The notes beneath the pieces were generated by a model. That model ran no database searches. It worked only from the letters and a program-made list of their open reading frames with translations, and was not told where the DNA came from. Positions 41,757 to 51,434 of a stretch of DNA of 54,207 bases are shown here, one piece after another. Numbering within the stretch: the first letter of the stretch is position 1; the number at the start of each line of letters is the position of its first letter. The position numbers and the translations under genes were made by a program. The stretch covers positions 1 through 54,207 of the forward strand of contig CAJTKG010000018.1 in assembly GCA_910576935.1 (NCBI GenBank). The letters are read 5' to 3'. The stretch is from an uncultured Muribaculaceae bacterium (GTDB lineage Bacteria > Bacteroidota > Bacteroidia > Bacteroidales > Muribaculaceae).

Positions 41757-42298
41757 CAGAAATAAATACCTTTTGAATTGCCGGTATAGCCATAATATTC
41801 CATAAGGGCCTGATCTTTTTTCTGACTATGTAAATGCCCGAGATGTAAAGACTCCCGTTTGACTTTATCGAGGTATTCATCGACGGTTTTTATAACCCTT
41901 GCCGGCACACCGACTGCAACCGAATTGTCGGGAACGTCGCGCGATACGATAGCGCCCGCGCCTATAATGCATCTGTTGCCAATGGTGACTCCGGGTAAAA
42001 TTATGACATTGTTTCCTATGTAACAATTATCGCCTACTTTGATAGGTTTTGTTATTTCAAGGTCTGGGATACTTTTGCGGAATAACAATGTTCCGCCGTC
42101 GTGAGTCTCAAATTTGACGCCATCAGTTATATGACAACCATGGCCGATTGTTATTAACCAAGGTTCGGTGCTATAGCTCACAGTTCCATAAATATGTATG
42201 TCGCCCAAAATATTTACACCAATCTTTCGGGCATATTTCTGAGGGTTGAGTTTGCCAATAATAGTTTTATATAGGTATCGATATATTTTTCTTATCAT
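41756..42298 (-). CDS. Hexapeptide-repeat acetyltransferase
   Basis: A 180-residue LbH enzyme. PQKYARKIGVNILGDIHIYG begins like the operon A acetyltransferase at 5634-6146 (PEKYAQHIGVNI), suggesting the two are homologous cassettes. The hexapeptides IKVGDNCYIGNNVIILPGVT and the cap VPDNSVAVGVPARVIK complete the fold; H64-T-H-D-G near FETHDGG may carry the catalytic histidine. Its function is O- or N-acetylation of a capsule sugar. Confidence 0.82.
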   Translation of the reverse strand: MIRKIYRYLYKTIIGKLNPQKYARKIGVNILGDIHIYGTVSYSTEPWLITIGHGCHITDGVKFETHDGGTLLFRKSIPDLEITKPIKVGDNCYIGNNVIILPGVTIGNRCIIGAGAIVSRDVPDNSVAVGVPARVIKTVDEYLDKVKRESLHLGHLHSQKKDQALMEYYGYTGNSKGIYF

Positions 42299-42322
42299 GT
42301 TTATAAAAACCGTTTGCGTGGT

Positions 42323-43516
42323 TTATGATTGCAAAAAATCAATAATTTGGTTGGTCTGTACGCGAGGATTTTTATTTTCAATGATAAATTCTCGTGCATT
42401 TTGTCCGAATAACGATAAATGTTCATCGTTCATCTCGAACAGTTTTTTGATCGCTTCAGCATATCCCTCTGTTGTCTCGTTGTCAATAAAAAACAGGTGA
42501 TTGTCATATTCTTTTGGAATACTTGCCAGACGGCACATTAGTGTCGGCGTACCTGAGGCTATATATTCCATTGTTTTTGACGGAAATGAATATTTGGTGT
42601 ATTCTTCGCTCGAATGTCTTGGATTTATCAGAATTGATGCCTCTTGTTGTAATCTCAACGCCTCGCTTCTTGGAACAGCTCCATAAAATTTAACCCTTTT
42701 GTCTTTTTTTGCAATTTCTGTAATATCGTTTTCGGTATCACCAAAACCGCAAATAATGAATGATATGTCATTATTCGTCAAAGATGTAAAGGCATTGAGG
42801 GCGTCCATTATACCGTAGCGTAAATCGATATTACCGGTATACAGCAATGATTTCTTTTTATCACGCTTTATCAGATGGGGCTCGGATATGCAGCTGTTAT
42901 CAAATATGCCTTCCATGACCATCCATGGCTTGCTGGCTATGGGCAGTTTATCTGCCATGTGTTTGCTTAGAAGTATGAAACGGTCGATATAATGAAGATT
43001 GTTGAAAATTGTATTTATGTCTCGCTTCTGTAATCCTAATATTTTATAGAATTTATTCCACGACATAAATTCAGGTAAATCGGCGACAACGATTCCAATA
43101 ATCACATCTGGATATTTTGTTTTGATATATTTTGCTATCTCAAGAAATCTTGCTTCAAAAGAGTATATCAATACATATTTTGGTCCGGTTGTTTTATTAA
43201 TCCACTGATCAATATTCTTTTTATATGCAAAATCAGGTCTGATTACAGGAAAATTCAAACGGCCGACCGTATATCCTGTTTTTCTGCCGTTAAAAATAAA
43301 ATCGTCTGATTTGATTACAGCTTTTCTGTAGTTTAAAGGGAATGTAGGAAGACAGGGAAATGTAACGACGGTAAGATTTACACCATTTTCCAATAGCCCC
43401 CTGATTATTGAAGTCTGTAGTGCCTGGGCGGCAAATTGGTAACCGCTTTTACAATTATGACGGTATTTGTCGGCTAAATGGTCAGAGTAGATGCTACCTA
43501 TATACAACAGATTCAT
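42323..43516 (-). CDS. GT4-like glycosyltransferase
   Basis: A 397-residue GT-B enzyme. MNLLYIGSIYSDHLADKYRH starts the protein at 43516, a start preferred over 43546 because it limits overlap with wzy to 23 nt. SLLYTGNIDLRYGIMDALNA opens the donor domain, and YSFPSKTMEYIASGTP is the active-site region of this branch. It probably adds a sugar to repeat unit B. AT-rich like its neighbours. Confidence 0.78.
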   Translation of the reverse strand: MNLLYIGSIYSDHLADKYRHNCKSGYQFAAQALQTSIIRGLLENGVNLTVVTFPCLPTFPLNYRKAVIKSDDFIFNGRKTGYTVGRLNFPVIRPDFAYKKNIDQWINKTTGPKYVLIYSFEARFLEIAKYIKTKYPDVIIGIVVADLPEFMSWNKFYKILGLQKRDINTIFNNLHYIDRFILLSKHMADKLPIASKPWMVMEGIFDNSCISEPHLIKRDKKKSLLYTGNIDLRYGIMDALNAFTSLTNNDISFIICGFGDTENDITEIAKKDKRVKFYGAVPRSEALRLQQEASILINPRHSSEEYTKYSFPSKTMEYIASGTPTLMCRLASIPKEYDNHLFFIDNETTEGYAEAIKKLFEMNDEHLSLFGQNAREFIIENKNPRVQTNQIIDFLQS

Positions 43517-44678
43517 GTGCAGGCATTTTTTTATAGTATGAACCATTTAAGATTCCGAAATACAAGCAAAAAAAAGCGAACAGCATAGATGCGCCTTCAA
43601 GTATTGGTTCTGCGAAAAAGTATAATATTAAGCAAGAAGTCATTATAACTGTTATTATACGGTAATATTCGGGGAAACTATGACATTTGAATGTTTTGTT
43701 TGTCAAGTTTATGCATCTCCAGGTTAAAGCGACAAGTAATATCGCAGGAATCCAACCGCTTACCCTTGCGCAGTCAAGCCAAAGATTATGAGCATATCGC
43801 GCATTTCTTAAACCGCCAAACGGATGTGATGCCAGATTATCAAGAATTTTTGCGGCAAGAGCGAATCTGCCTTCACCGCCTTCATTATCAAAAGCATTGT
43901 TTTTTTGGAAACGCTCGATGATGGTAAGTTGATCCGAAAAATGAGTCAAAACATATATAACTGAAGCAACAATTATCAGTATACCAAACCATTTTGTGGT
44001 TTTATTGTTTTTACTGCCTAACAATAATGGGATAATGAGAGAGATTGCTGTGATATATATGGCAGATCTGCTTTGTAGGCGTAAACAACAAATAAAAGCC
44101 AGAATGGCAGATATAACCAAAAAACATTTTCCCTTGCCTTCTTTTTTTATTAGAAGTAACGGCATAAATAGAGTCAACGGTAAAATTTTGGAGTAAAGTC
44201 CGGTTGCTGCGATGGTTTTGTAGTTATTTGTTCCGTCGTTGTATCCAAATAATGCGATGTCGCGTCCGGCCCACGAAAAACCTTCTTTCAAAAAACTTAT
44301 ATAAACTGAAATTATAGTCAAAAGAGCCAAAGATACGGCAAAAAGCCATAAAATATTCATGTTTTCTTTGACTGTATTTCGATTCCCGATATATTTTCCC
44401 ATTAGATATAAGACAGGAAAATTAACGATGGGTAAAATATTATAAGTATAGTTGTATGATCGGGTATTTAAACAATCAATAAGCGAATAAGATATACCAA
44501 ATAACAAAAACAAATAGAATGTACGATCAAAATTGTTCAGTCCTCCTTTTAATATAAATAAAATTAGCGGAAGATAAAAAATAAAATATCCATGGCCGTT
44601 CCAATCAAAAAGGACGAAACACAATAGTATGGTTAGAAGTGATGTCGAACCGGATATAAAAACGCAGTGACGTGACAT
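43494..44678 (-). CDS. wzy: Wzy-type capsule polymerase (operon B)
   Basis: A 394-residue protein with about eleven hydrophobic helices and a long periplasmic loop around residues 245-290 (FQKNNAFDNEGGEGRFALAA). The RNARYAHNLWLDCARVSGW segment resembles the H-N-x-W/F-L motif of O-antigen polymerase/ligase proteins. Wzy proteins are poorly conserved, so the call rests on topology, this motif and the presence of exactly one flippase gene and one such protein in the operon. Confidence 0.75.
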   Translation of the reverse strand: MSRHCVFISGSTSLLTILLCFVLFDWNGHGYFIFYLPLILFILKGGLNNFDRTFYLFLLFGISYSLIDCLNTRSYNYTYNILPIVNFPVLYLMGKYIGNRNTVKENMNILWLFAVSLALLTIISVYISFLKEGFSWAGRDIALFGYNDGTNNYKTIAATGLYSKILPLTLFMPLLLIKKEGKGKCFLVISAILAFICCLRLQSRSAIYITAISLIIPLLLGSKNNKTTKWFGILIIVASVIYVLTHFSDQLTIIERFQKNNAFDNEGGEGRFALAAKILDNLASHPFGGLRNARYAHNLWLDCARVSGWIPAILLVALTWRCINLTNKTFKCHSFPEYYRIITVIMTSCLILYFFAEPILEGASMLFAFFCLYFGILNGSYYKKMPAHESVVYR

Positions 44679-44684
44679 ATTATG

Positions 44685-45863
44685 CTACGAAAATTTACTC
44701 TTTATTTTAATAAAAAAATAACGGATACATTCGATTGCTATATTCATAAAACCTATTTTCCTTAAAAAATCGGGTATACTGGTAATATGATAATAATATG
44801 TATACAGTCTATTTATAGAAAGTCTATGAATATTCTTGCATTTAACATCGGTAGAATACAAAAATAAATCATAACCGGAATTATTCATTAAAATATTGGC
44901 TTCAATCGGATGATAATCCATACCAAAAGAACGGATTATTTTATAATCTAAAATTTTAGAACTCAATATAAAGGATTTGTCGGATAAACATTTCAATCCA
45001 TTCAAATCAATTATAATACTATTATCATTTATTCCAAGCCAATTACAGATCGATTTATTCTCAAAAAAACCGTCATATTTTACACAATCATCATCAATGC
45101 TACAAGGAAGCTTTAAATGGCAGTCTCCCATTTCTAATGGTACTTGTGCAATGTCAAAACCATAACCGGCATGATGAACACCTTTATCACCGAAATTAGT
45201 ACTATAGGAATTGTATGGATAAACAAAATACTTATTCTCCTCAATGCAATAGCGTGTATGATATTTTAACCATGAATTCTTTCCCCATTTGAATAAGCAA
45301 CCGGGTAGAGTAGGAGAATAAGAAAATTCTTCATGTAAGTTTAACCATTCCTTAAATGCTTTCCACTGTTTTTTCATCCAAACTTCCCCCCATGACATAG
45401 CACAATTCATAAAGTATACGTCGTGCCCGTTTTTCATCGGAGTGAATGGAAGACGTGTTTGGTAATTTACGTCGAAATTATACAAACTAATACCTGCAAT
45501 TTGAGGATCGTTGCTATATTTTAGAATGCAAGTCTTAGCGTAGGAATAAAAATATGGAGATACAACTATGTCGTCTTCCAAAATTATTAGTGCGTTATAC
45601 GAGGCAAACCATTTGTCCAAACTCATCATATGGCGTCTCAAGCCCATGTTTAGAGTATGCTTGTCGACAATTTTTTCGCCATGATTCCAACAGAATTGCT
45701 CCGCAAAAGTTTCGACAGTATCTGTGTCACTTTTGTCAATACTGATAATCAGCGTTATATTATCATTCCCATAAACGGCATTATTGAGCGAAGAAAGGAG
45801 TCGTTCCATAGAGTCCTTTCTATTGTAGCCAACTGCAATAATTGCGATGTCAATATTATTCAT
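44685..45863 (-). CDS. GT-A glycosyltransferase, GNT-I-like
   Basis: A 392-residue protein. IDIAIIAVGYNRKDSMERLL and ALIILEDDIVVSPYF form a GT-A nucleotide-binding fold with an EDD metal site, as in eukaryotic GNT-I and its bacterial relatives in polysaccharide loci. A central GEVWMKKQW/WGKNSWLKYHTR region probably binds the acceptor. The start at 45863 (overlap of 8 nt with the previous gene) is preferred to 45878. It should add a sugar to repeat unit B; identity unknown. Confidence 0.72.
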   Translation of the reverse strand: MNNIDIAIIAVGYNRKDSMERLLSSLNNAVYGNDNITLIISIDKSDTDTVETFAEQFCWNHGEKIVDKHTLNMGLRRHMMSLDKWFASYNALIILEDDIVVSPYFYSYAKTCILKYSNDPQIAGISLYNFDVNYQTRLPFTPMKNGHDVYFMNCAMSWGEVWMKKQWKAFKEWLNLHEEFSYSPTLPGCLFKWGKNSWLKYHTRYCIEENKYFVYPYNSYSTNFGDKGVHHAGYGFDIAQVPLEMGDCHLKLPCSIDDDCVKYDGFFENKSICNWLGINDNSIIIDLNGLKCLSDKSFILSSKILDYKIIRSFGMDYHPIEANILMNNSGYDLFLYSTDVKCKNIHRLSINRLYTYYYHITSIPDFLRKIGFMNIAIECIRYFFIKIKSKFS

Positions 45864-46524
45864 CTTTGATCTTGTCAATTAGCAAATCGATATTGTCAAA
45901 ATAGTCAGCATACCTCTTTATCCAATTTATATCTTTATCCCACCACTGAAGATGTTGTAAAAACAAAATGTGTTTCTCTGAAAAACGATATTTTTTTATA
46001 AGAGCCGGTACGCCGGCAACTACAGCGAAGTCTGGCACATCTTTGGTAACAACAGCATGGGCGGCGATTATAGCGCCATTTCCTATTTTGACACCGCCCA
46101 TAATTAGTGCTCCTTCTCCAATCCACACATCATTACCTATTATAGTGCTATAGCCATCAATATATTTTTGTTCTTTAAATTTATTATTGGTTACATATGA
46201 AAATCCACATTGTTTTAAGGTGGAAAAAAAAACTGGAGAGGTAGAAACAAATGTAGATGTAGGATGAGTGGTGCTTACGACCCTTACGTCTCGTGCAATA
46301 GAACAAAAACGACCGATTTTAGCGTTAATAAGTTCGACATTGTTCCCTAAATAAGTAGCATAGCCAATCTCAGAGTTGGAAATATTAGCATATTCACCTA
46401 TTTTATTCATGCCCTCAAATGTGGTCTTTTTATTATACCACACTCCATGGCTAATATAAATATTCTTTTTTTTGTATTTAAAAGAATGAATAATACGCCA
46501 AACGCTCTTTATTAAATTATTCAT
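45856..46524 (-). CDS. Hexapeptide-repeat acetyltransferase, CatB/XAT-like
   Basis: A 222-residue LbH acetyltransferase of the xenobiotic-acetyltransferase type. Repeats include IGEYANISNSEIGYATYLGN and IGNDVWIGEGALIMGGVKIG; the loop STTHPTSTFVSTSPVFFS carries the catalytic histidine. A C-terminal helical tail (about 175-222) follows, as is usual for the branch. I start at ATG 46524, five bases after the flippase stop, rather than inside the flippase gene. Confidence 0.83.
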   Translation of the reverse strand: MNNLIKSVWRIIHSFKYKKKNIYISHGVWYNKKTTFEGMNKIGEYANISNSEIGYATYLGNNVELINAKIGRFCSIARDVRVVSTTHPTSTFVSTSPVFFSTLKQCGFSYVTNNKFKEQKYIDGYSTIIGNDVWIGEGALIMGGVKIGNGAIIAAHAVVTKDVPDFAVVAGVPALIKKYRFSEKHILFLQHLQWWDKDINWIKRYADYFDNIDLLIDKIKDE

Positions 46525-46528
46525 TTTC

Positions 46529-48016
46529 TTAATGAAGTTTTTTGAGAATGAATTTGCGTTCTGATTTTGAAAGCCCAAAAGTCATAATAAGGATAGTTAG
46601 AATCATTTGATATATAACCATACTTAAAATAGGACTTGATATGAATTTGACGAATAAAAACGGGGCAAATAGAATTGTGACCAATAATGAAGGCATGTAT
46701 GATTTTTTCCAAAGTATTCGATTGTCATAGTGCAACGTTTTGTTTAAAACTATTTGACCAACAAAGAATATGATCACACTAAATACTATATAGGCCCAAA
46801 ATAAAGAATATGCAGGGCCTCCCATTTTTAAAGCGATATAAGCAGCGATAATTGATAACAATCTAAGCGTATTAATGGATATCTGATATAATTTAATATT
46901 ACCATGTGCGAAAATCAAGCTTGAGATACCAGAGTTTAATGAAGTTATCAAAGTATCAACTATGACTAATTTTGTAAATACAAGTACATAAGGGGGAATT
47001 TCTCCAAGCCATATAGAAAAAATCCATTCACCATTTGTTAAAAATGGAATAGAAATGAATAGCGTTACAAGAAAAGTAAATTTGGTTGACATTACCAATA
47101 ATTCGTCGCAGCGGTTTTTGTCTTTTGTCGCATAACTTTTGGTAATCTGAGGTACGATTGGTTGAGAAATGCTGTTTGAAAATGTGCTTAGGAGACCATT
47201 AACAGTATTCGCTAACCCAAGTGCAGTATTCATAATTGTGTTAAAAAATGAATTGACAAGAACTTGGGCTCCTTGGCTCTTCCCGATCGTAGCAAAAGCG
47301 CCATAGGCAATCCATCCTGAAAAAGAAAATACTTCTTTATATTTTTCTTTTTCATTTACCAATTTAAAAGTCACATATAGTGGATATACTTTTTGGCAAT
47401 ATAAAAAGTATATTAAAGTTGGTATACCGGTTATTAAACCTTGAGTTAGAGCATATATCAGTAGTTTATTTTCAAAACAATACAATAGTGATATTGTAAT
47501 ACCCAATTTGAATATATGGGTGATTATATCGGTTACTGTAGAAATCCAAAAGTTTTCCTTAGCAATTAATAAACCATTATATGGGACTCCAATAAAAGAA
47601 ATAATTGATCCTATTACCGTGAAATGGAAAACATCAATTGCAGTATCAATGCTACCATTATAATGAAGATATGAGCGAATATAAAAATCTCCGATTGGTA
47701 ATGCAATGAATAATGTGACGACCGCAATTATGAGATGGATTATTAAACTAATATTAAATTGAGTATTTATTTCATTTATATCGTTCCGCCCTATCGCTAC
47801 AGAAATGAATCTGTTTGAGGTGGAAATCATTACTGTATTAAATATTGCTATGAATGTAATGATGCTGCCTAATAATGAAAATAATCCAAAGTCATTTACT
47901 CCTAATGCTTTTAAGGCAAATCTTGTGGTTAATAAACCACAGATCGTCATGAAAAACAATCGGGCATATAGAATTGCGGAATTGATGATTAGAGCCTTAT
48001 TTGTGTTCTCTTGCAT
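46529..48016 (-). CDS. wzx: Wzx-type oligosaccharide flippase (operon B)
   Basis: A 495-residue membrane protein with 12-14 hydrophobic helices of the polysaccharide transporter family. NSAILYARLFFMTICGLLTT and RFALKALGVNDFGLFSLLGS match the N-terminal pattern of the operon A flippase. It flips lipid-linked repeat unit B. The ATG at 48016 gives a one-base gap from the cupin stop and is preferred over 48037. Strongly AT-rich. Confidence 0.87.
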   Translation of the reverse strand: MQENTNKALIINSAILYARLFFMTICGLLTTRFALKALGVNDFGLFSLLGSIITFIAIFNTVMISTSNRFISVAIGRNDINEINTQFNISLIIHLIIAVVTLFIALPIGDFYIRSYLHYNGSIDTAIDVFHFTVIGSIISFIGVPYNGLLIAKENFWISTVTDIITHIFKLGITISLLYCFENKLLIYALTQGLITGIPTLIYFLYCQKVYPLYVTFKLVNEKEKYKEVFSFSGWIAYGAFATIGKSQGAQVLVNSFFNTIMNTALGLANTVNGLLSTFSNSISQPIVPQITKSYATKDKNRCDELLVMSTKFTFLVTLFISIPFLTNGEWIFSIWLGEIPPYVLVFTKLVIVDTLITSLNSGISSLIFAHGNIKLYQISINTLRLLSIIAAYIALKMGGPAYSLFWAYIVFSVIIFFVGQIVLNKTLHYDNRILWKKSYMPSLLVTILFAPFLFVKFISSPILSMVIYQMILTILIMTFGLSKSERKFILKKLH

Positions 48017-48017
48017 A

Positions 48018-48419
48018 TTATACTTGCAATAAATCATTAAGACTCATGGGGCTGAAATGTCCGGCCTTTGTAGATAAAACTACCCCTGTTTCATTTGTAG
48101 CTTCAAGAGAGTGATAGGTGTTTCGCTCAATTATTATTCCGGGTAAATTGCTTCCAGCTGTCAATTTGAAAGAATTAATTAAATTACCTTGCACATCATA
48201 TACATTTTCGGTCACAGAGCCAAAAATACATACGACTACTTCGTTTGTTGATTGGTGACGGTGTATGGGCGTTTTGGATCCTGGATTAAGGATATTAAGC
48301 ATCCGTTGTCCATTTTCATTTTCTGAATCACGCAAATCATAATTTTTTCGAAGTTTTTCTGTGTTTGCAGCTTCTTTAGATATCCTATCAAAAAGGTCTC
48401 TATTGAGTAGCTTTACCAT
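48018..48419 (-). CDS. WbuC-family cupin
   Basis: A 133-residue cupin related to the product of 34837-35226: both open with a short helix ending LRxNYDLRDS/LRMNYNLHDS, then carry a metal motif (PIHRHQSTNEVVVCIFG here). The second half has NTYHSLEATN in place of the second cupin motif. It lies between the 2-epimerase and the flippase genes, at the point where GC-rich sugar genes give way to the AT-rich core. The reaction is unknown. Confidence 0.78.
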   Translation of the reverse strand: MVKLLNRDLFDRISKEAANTEKLRKNYDLRDSENENGQRMLNILNPGSKTPIHRHQSTNEVVVCIFGSVTENVYDVQGNLINSFKLTAGSNLPGIIIERNTYHSLEATNETGVVLSTKAGHFSPMSLNDLLQV

Positions 48420-48445
48420 AAGTGGAGATGCTGATTATATAAACA

Positions 48446-49624
48446 TTACACTTTTCTCCAGACCATTTTGTTTACGACGGTGACGTATGACTGGATAAGT
48501 TTGACGACGATGTTTGAGACGTTCTCGCCGGTGTAGACGTCGACGGGGGTGCCGTCGTCGTGGTTGGCGTTCATGTCGATGGCGGTGTCGACGGCCTGGA
48601 GAAGGGAGTGTTCGTCGATGCCGGCGAGGATGAAGCCTGCGTTGTCGAGCGACTCGGGACGCTCGGTCGATGTGCGGATGCACACGGCCGGGAACGGCCG
48701 GCCCACGGAGGTGAAGAATGATGATTCCTCGGGCAATGTGCCGGAGTCGGATATGACGGCGGCGGCGTTCATCTGCAGGCAGTTGTAGTCATGAAAACCG
48801 AGAGGCTCGTGACGGATGACGCGGCGGTCGAGCTCGAAGCCCGACTGTTCGAGGCGCTTGCGCGAGCGGGGATGGCAGCTGTAGAGTATGGGCATGTCGT
48901 ATTTGCGGGCGATGGCGTTGATGGCGTTGAACAGCGAGAGGAAGTTTTTCTCGGTGTCGATGTTTTCCTCGCGGTGGGCGCTAAGCAGTATGTACCGGCC
49001 TTTCTCGAGGCCGAGACGGGCGTGGATGTCGCTGGCTTCGATTGCGGCAAGGTTTTCGTGGAGCACTTCGGCCATTGGCGAGCCGGTGACATAGGTGCGT
49101 TCTTTGGGGAGTCCGCAGTCGGCGAGGTAACGCCTGGCGTGCTCGCTGTAGCATAGGTTGACGTCGCTGATGATGTCGACGATTCGGCGGTTGGTCTCTT
49201 CGGGAAGGCACTCGTCTTTGCAGCGGTTGCCGGCTTCCATATGGAAGATGGGTATGTGCAGGCGCTTGGCGGGGATGGCCGAAAGGCATGAGTTGGTGTC
49301 GCCAAGGATGAGCAGTGCGTCGGGCTGTATGGCGGCCATGAGCTTGTATGAGCAGTTGATGATGTTGCCGACGGTTGCGCCGAGGTCATCGCCGACGGCG
49401 TCCATGTATACCTCAGGGTCTTTCAGTTTGAGGTCTTTGAAGAAGACGCCGTTGAGGTTGTAGTCATAGTTCTGGCCGGTGTGTGCGAGGATGACGTCGA
49501 AATACTTACGGCATTTGTTGATCGTGGCCGCGAGGCGTATTATCTCGGGACGTGTGCCGACGATGATGAGCAGTTTAAGCTTACCGTTGTCGGCAAATTT
49601 GATATCTGAATAGTCGAGTTTCAT
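48446..49624 (-). CDS. capG: UDP-HexNAc 2-epimerase, FnlC/CapG type
   Basis: A 392-residue non-hydrolysing UDP-N-acetyl sugar 2-epimerase. IIVGTRPEIIRLAA, HTGQNYD, FHMEAGNRCKDECLPEETNR and LLSAHREENIDTEKNF are the family motifs. With the upstream CapE- and CapF-type genes it completes the route from UDP-GlcNAc to UDP-L-FucNAc, doing the last C2 epimerisation. The general WecB enzyme has the same fold, but the gene context supports CapG. It overlaps the acetyltransferase upstream by 4 nt. Confidence 0.85.
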   Translation of the reverse strand: MKLDYSDIKFADNGKLKLLIIVGTRPEIIRLAATINKCRKYFDVILAHTGQNYDYNLNGVFFKDLKLKDPEVYMDAVGDDLGATVGNIINCSYKLMAAIQPDALLILGDTNSCLSAIPAKRLHIPIFHMEAGNRCKDECLPEETNRRIVDIISDVNLCYSEHARRYLADCGLPKERTYVTGSPMAEVLHENLAAIEASDIHARLGLEKGRYILLSAHREENIDTEKNFLSLFNAINAIARKYDMPILYSCHPRSRKRLEQSGFELDRRVIRHEPLGFHDYNCLQMNAAAVISDSGTLPEESSFFTSVGRPFPAVCIRTSTERPESLDNAGFILAGIDEHSLLQAVDTAIDMNANHDDGTPVDVYTGENVSNIVVKLIQSYVTVVNKMVWRKV

Positions 49625-50241
49625 AATCCCATTTCTTGTTTTAATTTTTCAATGGCCAAAACTTTATTATGATAAAGTTCTCCATCTCTTATGTACCAAG
49701 GTTTAACGTCCTTTTTCTTTTGGGCCGGTATTCCTGCTAGTAGACAATTTCCTTCTAAGCAATCAGAATTGACTACAGAATTGGCTGCAACAGAAACATA
49801 ATCTCCTAAAGTTACTTTTCGAGTCATCTTGACTCCGGTTGCTAAATATAGTCCGTCTCCAATTATTTTACCATTGTTTGAAATACAGGTAGAGGTGTGA
49901 AGTACGGCATAATTCCCAATTCTGTTAGATCCACCCACAACGATTGTTCCATAATGGGGGATAACGAGTCCGTAGCCAAAAACGTTAAAACCTATACTGA
50001 ATCCTAATTTACGTTGTATTCTTTTTAATCTCAACTGAAAAAATACAAATTTCAGCTTACCCCCCCCCGTGTGTAATGTGCTATAATACTGGCATTTGCG
50101 AAGTAATTTTAAAAAGGTCATAATATCATCAGGAATGATGATATTCTTTAGCCTCTTAATGATTGAAGGTTTGAAGTAACCATTATTCATCATTCTATCG
50201 GCCATAATGTAGAACTTTAATTCTTTTTTTGAGTGTATCAT
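49621..50241 (-). CDS. Serine-acetyltransferase-like LbH protein with a G9 tract
   Basis: A 206-residue hexapeptide protein. An N-terminal helical part (about 1-75) is followed by repeats resembling serine acetyltransferase and colanic WcaB-like enzymes (FNVFGYGLVIPHYGTIVVGG, GNYAVLHTSTCISNNGKIIG, GDYVSVAANSVVNSD). Its codons for HTGGGK near residue 60 contain nine consecutive G, a possible slippage site. The gene sits between capF and capG, interrupting an otherwise standard UDP-FucNAc cassette, and overlaps both by 4 nt. Confidence 0.78.
   Translation of the reverse strand: MIHSKKELKFYIMADRMMNNGYFKPSIIKRLKNIIIPDDIMTFLKLLRKCQYYSTLHTGGGKLKFVFFQLRLKRIQRKLGFSIGFNVFGYGLVIPHYGTIVVGGSNRIGNYAVLHTSTCISNNGKIIGDGLYLATGVKMTRKVTLGDYVSVAANSVVNSDCLEGNCLLAGIPAQKKKDVKPWYIRDGELYHNKVLAIEKLKQEMGL
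50060..50068 (-). repeat. Nine-base poly-G (coding strand) homopolymer in LbH gene
   Basis: Nine consecutive C on the plus strand, G on the coding strand, lie in the first third of the acetyltransferase gene at 49621-50241. Gain or loss of one base would truncate the protein. Tracts of this length are prone to slippage, but also to sequencing error. Confidence 0.9.
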
Positions 50242-51434
50242 ACCGGATCGAAAAATGTGTCGGGATGTGTGGGGTCGAAGATTTCGTTGCAGTACATTAC
50301 GGTGACGAGGTCTTCGGAGTCGGAGAGATTGATGATGTTGTGGGTATATCCCGGGAGCATGATGACCGACTGTATCCTGTCGCCGGAGACTTCATACTCC
50401 AACACTTCATCTGTCCCTTCCTTTCGCATCTGTATCAGGCCGTGGCCCTTGACGACGATAAACTGTTCCCATTTTGTGTTGTGCCAGTGCTGGCCCTTGG
50501 TGATGCCGGGCTTGGAAATATTGATGCTGACCTGTCCGCACTTGGGAGTGTGGACGAGTTCGGTGAATGAGCCGCGGTCGTCGCGGTTCATCTTCAGGTC
50601 GAAGACAGCCTTGTCGGCCGGCAGATAGCTCAGATAGGTCGAGAACAGACGCCTGGCGAAGCTGTCGGCGGGTATCTCGGGAATCATCAGCGTCCGTGGC
50701 AGAGCCTCGAACTCATGGAGCAGGTCGACGATCTCGCCCAAAGTGGCCTTGAACGTGACCGGACAGTAGCAGTAGCGCCCGTTGTCGCGTCGGACGGCGT
50801 CGACGCCGTCAAACTCGCAGCGGTGTTCCTTACCCTCGAGGGCGAGTATCATCTCGTCGACGAGGTCGTCGATATAGAGCAGCTCGAGTTCGACCGATGG
50901 GTCGTTGACCGTGATGGGCAGCCCGTTGGCGATGTTGTTGCAGAACGTGGCCACGGCCGAGTTGTAGTTTGGCCGGCACCATTTGCCGAAGAGGTTGGGA
51001 AAGCGGTAGACCAGCACCCGGGCTCCGGTCTCGTCGGCGTATTCGAAGAAAAGCTCTTCGCCGGCTTTCTTGCTCTCGCCGTAGGGGTGGCCGGCATATC
51101 GTCCGATCAGCGTGGCCTGTATCGAGCTCGAGAGCATCACCGGACAGCGGTTGCCATGCTTCTTCAAGGTCTCGAGCAGAGTCGAGGCGAAGCCGAAGTT
51201 GCCCCGACGGAAGTCCTCGGGGTTCTCGGGACGGTTGACACCGGCGAGATTGAACACGAAGTCGGCCTCGCGGCAGTAGCGGTCGAGCTCTTCGGCGGTC
51301 GAGCCGAGGTCATACTCAAAGACCTCGTCGATTTTGGCGCGGTAGTTGCGGGCCTTGCCCTCCTTTATGTTATTCAGTTGGGTGCAAAGGTTTTTGCCTA
51401 CAAAACCTTTCGCGCCTGTTACGAGAATTTTCAT
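50238..51434 (-). CDS. capF: UDP-2-acetamido-2,6-dideoxy-hexulose reductase, CapF/FnlB type
   Basis: A 398-residue two-domain enzyme. The N-terminal SDR domain has GAKGFVGKN (7-15), SSSIQA near 106-111 and the YGESKKAGEE catalytic segment. The C-terminal cupin (from about residue 290) has RGSFTELVHTP and HWHNTKWEQFIVVKGHG, the zinc-binding motif of CapF. It epimerises and reduces the 4-keto intermediate from CapE to UDP-2-acetamido-2,6-dideoxy-L-talose. ATGA-type overlaps link it to capE upstream and the LbH gene downstream. Confidence 0.9.
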   Translation of the reverse strand: MKILVTGAKGFVGKNLCTQLNNIKEGKARNYRAKIDEVFEYDLGSTAEELDRYCREADFVFNLAGVNRPENPEDFRRGNFGFASTLLETLKKHGNRCPVMLSSSIQATLIGRYAGHPYGESKKAGEELFFEYADETGARVLVYRFPNLFGKWCRPNYNSAVATFCNNIANGLPITVNDPSVELELLYIDDLVDEMILALEGKEHRCEFDGVDAVRRDNGRYCYCPVTFKATLGEIVDLLHEFEALPRTLMIPEIPADSFARRLFSTYLSYLPADKAVFDLKMNRDDRGSFTELVHTPKCGQVSINISKPGITKGQHWHNTKWEQFIVVKGHGLIQMRKEGTDEVLEYEVSGDRIQSVIMLPGYTHNIINLSDSEDLVTVMYCNEIFDPTHPDTFFDPV

